NCBI GenBank assembly: GCA_009869945.1
Contig: WIXG01000490.1
Coordinates: forward strand, 1 to 48,775
Reading direction: 5' to 3'
Source of the DNA: Mesaphorura yosii
Lineage: Eukaryota; Arthropoda; Collembola; Poduromorpha; Tullbergiidae
DNA length: 48,775 bases
The position numbers were made by a program, and so were the translations under genes. Positions 44,511-48,775 of this stretch are shown here, piece after piece (within the stretch, counting starts at the first letter, position 1; each line of letters begins with the position of its first letter). Under the pieces are notes generated by a model. The model did not search any database, was not told the DNA's origin, and saw nothing but the letters and a program-made list of their open reading frames with translations.

Positions 44511-45442
44511 CAGCACCTTAAGCATGCATGTTTGAGCGGATGTAAAGTCAATCTCCACTTAATTACTTCATTCATAATCACATATGTCTTTTCATTTGCA
44601 AAACACGTGTACACTGCCCGTGGTGATTTTCCGGCGCGGCAGATTCAAAGGCTGCGCTCGAAATTTTCGAAGTCAACAACAATATTGTTGTTGATTTCAT
44701 ACAGTTAAGGCTTCAGATTGACGTAAAACGCACGAGTCAAGCATGAAAACAGACCACCGGTGTTCAATTAATTAATTCTTCAAGGGCACTTTAATATCAA
44801 ATAAGTAAACAACTGAATTCTCGATATTGAATAACAAATTAATCATTGAGTACTTTCATTGATTCAATTTGCTGATTCTTATCCCCACTTAGGAAACCTG
44901 GCTCGGATCCGAGGCTTGGACATACCTCCGTTTCAGCATGCCCGAATTGCAAGAAGAATGAACGAGTCTGGCATAGCCTCTACGTTCCAACCTGGTACTG
45001 GTGACGACATTGTCTTGTTGGCACTTCTTCCGTGCGCGTCTTCACTCGTTCTATTATATGGAATATAAATTGAACAAATCACTGTTGCAAAGCCTTTTCT
45101 CTTTTTACAACTTGTTGAAGCATTGTGTAATTTTTGTGATGGTGGTGTTGGTCACGCAGCTCAATCCCAAACCATCGATGGCTAAGCTGCTGTCTGCTCA
45201 CACATTCCAAGCGTCATTATAGTCAGCCTGATACAGCTACAAATGCTGATAAGCGACACTCTCAAAACAATGAATGTGTGACTCGTCGACCACGTGCTGC
45301 TGCTAGAGCATCCACTGTCAGCCAATACAGAACTACAAGCGCGTGACACACGCGACGTGGACGGTCAGCTCCCAGTTCGCTTAAAAGCGGGTGTGAAGCC
45401 GTCAACCATTTCATAACACCGAAGCCGGAGCCACCGTTCAGC
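44511..45442. other. Spacer between divergent decarboxylase and UGT genes
   Basis: This is the shared upstream region of two divergently transcribed genes. No ORF with a family pattern was found, and no strong TATA box in front of the UGT. Confidence 0.5.
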
Positions 45443-47020
45443 ATGGCCAACGTGAGACAATGTACCCTTGCCACATGCGCACTATCCTGGTTCTTGTGTG
45501 CCTCCATCGTACCTGAAGCCAGTGCAGCGAAAATACTGTCTGTCGCCTTCATCTCAAGCAAAAGTCACAAAATAACGTACGAGCCGCTTCTTTACGAACT
45601 CGCCGCCCGGGGCCACGAAGTGACTATCGTCGCTCCGTACATTTCGGGCAAGACGCGCCCAAATGTGCGGGAGATTCAGACGACCGAATGGAACGAAGGC
45701 AAGATGGGCAACGTGTTTGACCGCAAGCTCCGTGGAGAACAACTTATGAACCCTTTCATCGTTCTTGACATGGTTCTCGAAACATGCAGTGCGACATTCG
45801 ACATGCCACACGTTCGCCAGCTTCTTGATGAGAAGTTTGACCTCATTTTCTCGTCGGCGCTGATGAACGAGTGCACAATGGGCTTAATTCACAAGCTCAA
45901 CACGAGCCTGATCATCATCAGCCCTGTATCTGCTCCGAACAGCGTCGCGACGATTTTTGGAAACCCGAACCCGACTTCCTTCGTCCCGCATTTACTAACT
46001 CCTTACGAGGACCGAATGACCTTCTGGGAACGGACCGTCAACTTTCTCGTCGACAGCCTCTTCAACACGGTCATGTTTTATTACTTTCAACCCGCTGCGG
46101 CGGAGTTGTACCGCCAGAAACTGCATGACCCCGACATTCCATCCCCGGACACGATAATGCGTAATGCGAGCCTGATCCTGTCCAACAGCCACCTGAGCCT
46201 CAGCAAGCCGCGCCCTTTTCTGCCGGACATTGTCGAAGTAGGCGGAATGCATTGCCACCCAGCGAAGCCGCTTCCTAAGGAGCTCGACGAGTTTCTGACC
46301 GACTCGGGCGAGCATGGTTTCATTTACTTTAGCATGGGGTCGATTCTGAAGGCAAGCCAGATGCCTGAAAGCTACCGACAAATATTCATCCGTGTTTTCG
46401 GACGACTCAAGCAGCGTGTGCTCTGGAAATGGGACAATGACAGTATGGAAGGCCTCCCACCAAATGTGAAGCTTGGCAAATGGCTTCCGCAGCAGGATAT
46501 CCTTGGCCATCCAAACTGCAAGGTGTTCTTCATGCATGGGGGACTTGGAGGCACAACTGAAGCTGTTTATCACGGAGTTCCACTCATCGGGATGCCAATG
46601 CTGGGCGATCAGGCTACGAATGTACGCAAGTCGGAAGCCGCTGGATTGGCCGTGGTAGTTGACTTTATGACACTGACAGAGGAAGCCTTGTCCGAAGCTA
46701 TCGAGAAGGTGCTGACAATCTCTTCGTACGCAGAAAATGCAAGAAGGATGTCGAAGGTATTCAGAGATCAGCTGGACAACCCGCTGGAACGAGCTGTGTT
46801 TTGGACGGAGTATGTCATCAGGCATGGAGGAGCCGTGCATCTCCGATCGGCGGCGCGAGACCTCGGCTTTTTGGCGTACCACTCTATTGACGTGATGGCG
46901 ACGCTTGTCACTGGCCTTTTGATGGCTCTTTATGTGCTATTTGGGATAGTAAAGTTTGCAATCATAACAATACGCTGTAACTCTGAAAAGGCAGTTAAGA
47001 GTAGTAAGAAGACCGAATAA
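45443..47020 (+). CDS. UDP-glycosyltransferase (UGT), intronless
   Basis: One exon encodes 525 residues, the normal family length. A signal peptide (residues 1-28) leads to the N-terminal acceptor domain with the catalytic-His region SKSHKITYEPLLYELAARGH. The UDP-sugar-binding signature begins at LGKWLPQQDILGHPN and continues with FFMHGGLGGTTEAVYHGVPLIGMP. The C-terminus has a membrane helix (about 485-510) and a cytosolic Lys-rich tail ending KKTE, a KKXX-type ER retrieval signal. The enzyme adds sugar to small lipophilic compounds in the ER lumen, as used in detoxification, pigmentation and cuticle metabolism. HGGLGGTTEA differs slightly from the more common HGGLLSTTEA. Acceptor specificity cannot be inferred. 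Confidence 0.92.
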   Translation: MANVRQCTLATCALSWFLCASIVPEASAAKILSVAFISSKSHKITYEPLLYELAARGHEVTIVAPYISGKTRPNVREIQTTEWNEGKMGNVFDRKLRGEQLMNPFIVLDMVLETCSATFDMPHVRQLLDEKFDLIFSSALMNECTMGLIHKLNTSLIIISPVSAPNSVATIFGNPNPTSFVPHLLTPYEDRMTFWERTVNFLVDSLFNTVMFYYFQPAAAELYRQKLHDPDIPSPDTIMRNASLILSNSHLSLSKPRPFLPDIVEVGGMHCHPAKPLPKELDEFLTDSGEHGFIYFSMGSILKASQMPESYRQIFIRVFGRLKQRVLWKWDNDSMEGLPPNVKLGKWLPQQDILGHPNCKVFFMHGGLGGTTEAVYHGVPLIGMPMLGDQATNVRKSEAAGLAVVVDFMTLTEEALSEAIEKVLTISSYAENARRMSKVFRDQLDNPLERAVFWTEYVIRHGGAVHLRSAARDLGFLAYHSIDVMATLVTGLLMALYVLFGIVKFAIITIRCNSEKAVKSSKKTE

Positions 47021-47025
47021 GCGCA

Positions 47026-47031
47026 AATAAA
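47026..47031 (+). terminator. Poly(A) signal of the UGT
   Basis: AATAAA starts six bases after the UGT stop codon, implying a very short 3' UTR. Confidence 0.45.
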
Positions 47032-47258
47032 TGAGTACTGCGTGTCAACGATAAGGCAGTCATTTGTCAATTTTCGGTTTGGGAAATAATCCCTCTGATA
47101 AGGACGAACACCAACATTTAACACTGATAAGAGTGGTATTTTCACCGTGATGCAATTCACAAATGACACATAAAGGACGCCATTTTGAACTTAACTGGTT
47201 TACAATTTTTTTGTTGCACCGTTCAATTCCACTTTTTCAAAATTATAATTTATCCAGA

Positions 47259-47438
47259 ATGGCGAGCTCTATTGATGAACCCAAACGCTCAATCGAAAAA
47301 GTTCTGCGAGAGTACTGTGTGACCCTGAGAAAGAATTTAAATCCTAACGAACTCGTCTGGCACCTCAATGCAGCAGAAGCGAAGGACACGAACCCAGTGA
47401 ATCTTCTTACCGAAAAATCTTTAGACCAAGCAACTTGA
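47259..47438 (+). CDS. Short ORF with a death-fold-like pattern, uncertain
   Basis: The ATG at 47259 opens 59 codons. The helical pattern (EKVLREYCVTLRKNLNPNELVWHL, then NLLTEKSLDQAT) recalls the first helices of a CARD, a domain of about 90 residues that pairs apoptosis and immune adaptors. After the TGA the same frame continues with FAECLEHFLYSGG, which would suit a following helix, then another stop. It may be a truncated or decayed copy or a chance ORF. No signal peptide was seen. The call rests on pattern only. Confidence 0.25.
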   Translation: MASSIDEPKRSIEKVLREYCVTLRKNLNPNELVWHLNAAEAKDTNPVNLLTEKSLDQAT

Positions 47439-47546
47439 TTTGCCGAATGCCTCGAGCATTTCTTGTATTCTGGAGGTACTTGAGAACATTTGGTTAAAAT
47501 GGCTTGCAGTTACGCAACATATTAGAGATCCACGCCGTAGAGGAAA

Positions 47547-48231
47547 GTGTGCAGCCCATCTGCTTATGCACTGATTAAAACAGACGCGGTGGACAGAATC
47601 ATAAATCTGGACAAACAAGTGATCGGGTTACTAAAAGACAAAAGCCTTGACGGTTGCCTTTGGCTTCCTTTCTTTCCTCGGCCTTTTCCTGTATCAATGG
47701 GCCGCGTTCGCAAACTACATGCCGGCCGTGTCCTGCATGGTGGTCTTCATCCTTCCTGTCCCATACTTTATACTGGAAGTGGTCAACGGCTGCGGGGAGG
47801 CAAGCAGCGCTCGCTTACAGCGTACGTATCGCTGCCTTCAGCTCGTGGCGACCCGGTTCAACGCGAGCTCCTTCGGCGTGTACATCGAACCTTTCCACCT
47901 CCTGCTGAGCTACACTGTTTACACGGTCATATTCAGGGCGCTCGTGCACGGAGTTGCGGTCTCGGATCCAATCCTCGGCTCGGCGTGCATCGGTTTCCTT
48001 TGGGCTATGACTGTGCACTACGCTCTCATGCTACCAAGGCTTGTGCGAATCACAGTAGCATCTGAGCTCCTTCTCCAGAAAGCCAAGGCGGGTCGTAGCA
48101 GGGTGAAACGTGAAATTGCAAGGTCAAGGCTCAGGTCAATGCAAAGCCTTCGGTTTCGATTCGGATTTATGGGAAAATTTGATGTGAGCTTGTTTTCGTT
48201 CGGGCAGCGCTCATCATCGATGCGACGGTGA
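47547..48231 (+). pseudogene. C-terminal part of a multi-helix membrane receptor, frameshifted
   Basis: An upstream frame (ALIKTDAVDRIINLDKQVIGLLKDKSL) must shift by one base near 47.645 kb to continue into a frame with several hydrophobic helices: AFGFLSFLGLFLYQWAAFA, MVVFILPVPYFILEVV, FHLLLSYTVYTVIF and SACIGFLWAMTVHYALML. The tail is basic and ends SLRFRFGFMGKFDVSLF. The layout resembles the second half of arthropod chemoreceptors of the GR/OR superfamily. No ATG starts the second frame, no splice site bridges the shift, and the first helices are absent. A pseudogene or a fragment is most likely. The TYhhhhhQF motif is missing, so family membership is tentative. Confidence 0.45.
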
Positions 48232-48775
48232 CTGTGCTGCTGTTGTAAATATGCGTGCAGTAACATGTTAGGTGCATGCTGTTCAAGACAAAGCGTCTGC
48301 CACTCAAGTGCAATAATTTTTTCCAAGAATCTGAAAATACCACCTTTTGTCACGTTTGGGAAAGAAGCAAAAAATAATGTGTAAATCGCGAAGCAAATGA
48401 TTGTAATTGTCTATTGAAACTTAAACTAAAAACTAGATATAATAACATGTTCAGGCTGATGGAAGCAATAAGTAATATTATTAAATATGTCGCTCCCCCT
48501 TTCCCATGCAGCAGCAGCTACTTTGCACGAATATATCTTCTAAGTTCATTTTCAGCACTTTGCAATTCTCAAAGACTTGCCAATTGCGTTTAGTTTAGAC
48601 CATTTACCCTATCGGCTTCATCTATCATTAGACCAACCATTAGGAATCGAGTGCCCACCCAGTTTTTTAGTGTCCATTAAAACTTATAGCTGGGGAACAT
48701 GGGCTTCGCCCATTCCCATAATTTAGGCCAGATCCATTCAGTGAAATTAATCCCCGGTGAACAAGCCAATGCGCA
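48232..48775. other. Window end, no gene seen
   Basis: This AT-rich sequence has no ORF of note. A perfect six-base-pair stem with flanking G/C pairs occurs at 48693-48717. Confidence 0.45.
48693..48717. repeat. Short inverted repeat (hairpin)
   Basis: ATGGGC (48699-48704) and GCCCAT (48708-48713) are separated by TTC. They are flanked by GGG and CCC that can extend the stem with a small bulge. No T-run or gene follows. It may be part of a mobile-element end or chance. Confidence 0.4.

Noticed and set aside
45995..46882. 295-codon minus-strand ORF
   Set aside because: It is antisense to the UGT coding sequence and has no motif of its own.
1..48775. CRISPR arrays, bacterial operons, tRNA or rRNA genes
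   Set aside because: No direct-repeat array, ribosome-binding-site structure, tRNA B-box context or rRNA core was recognised; spliced genes throughout show nuclear eukaryotic DNA.

Overview
The window is nuclear DNA of an arthropod. It has multi-exon genes with short introns (mostly 50-370 bases), insect-type gustatory receptors, ionotropic receptors, an insect-type GMC oxidoreductase and a UDP-glycosyltransferase. The many tandem or degraded chemoreceptors would suit a springtail (Collembola), but that is a guess. All gene models were worked out by hand from reading frame, splice signals and family motifs. Splice phases close exactly in the multi-exon models, except that one donor (the small Cys-rich gene) is uncertain.

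Layout. 1-9 kb: the end of a Tc1/Tc3-like transposase, a divergent ionotropic receptor (-), a dead short-chain dehydrogenase (-), two tandem gustatory receptors (+) and a broken zinc-finger gene (-). 9.7-15 kb: a gene-free block that may hold the remote promoter and leader of the next gene. 15-19 kb: a nine-exon GMC oxidoreductase (+), tail-to-tail with a kinesin-3 of the KIF13/Khc-73 type (-, 19.6-24.6 kb). 24.9-27.2 kb: a large low-complexity secreted protein of unknown function (-). 28-32 kb: a kelch-repeat relic, a GAPR-1-like CAP protein (+), a small Cys-rich probably GPI-anchored protein (+) and a 109-residue unknown (-) whose 3' end collides with it. 33-37 kb: GAPVD1/RME-6, a RasGAP plus VPS9 Rab5 exchange factor (-). 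37.6-40.5 kb: a serine-protease relic (-) and a complete ionotropic receptor (+). 40.8-44.5 kb: a group II PLP decarboxylase locus (-). 45-48.8 kb: an intronless UGT (+), a small death-fold-like ORF and a broken chemoreceptor fragment (+).

The most unusual locus is the decarboxylase. What first looks like two neighbouring glutamate-decarboxylase-like genes reads as one six-exon gene encoding a 1073-residue protein with a signal peptide. The last exon encodes the C-terminus of domain 1 and runs on without a stop through all of domain 2. Domain 2 keeps the PLP lysine (NPHK); domain 1 has SSSF there and has also lost the PLP-stacking histidine. It therefore looks like a secreted pseudoenzyme-enzyme fusion.

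The other genes do not form one pathway. GAPVD1 and KIF13 both act in endosomal traffic, UGT and GMC oxidoreductases are common in detoxification or cuticle chemistry, and the receptors are chemosensory. At least five loci are decayed copies of families that are usually multigene in arthropods, which points to active gene birth and death.
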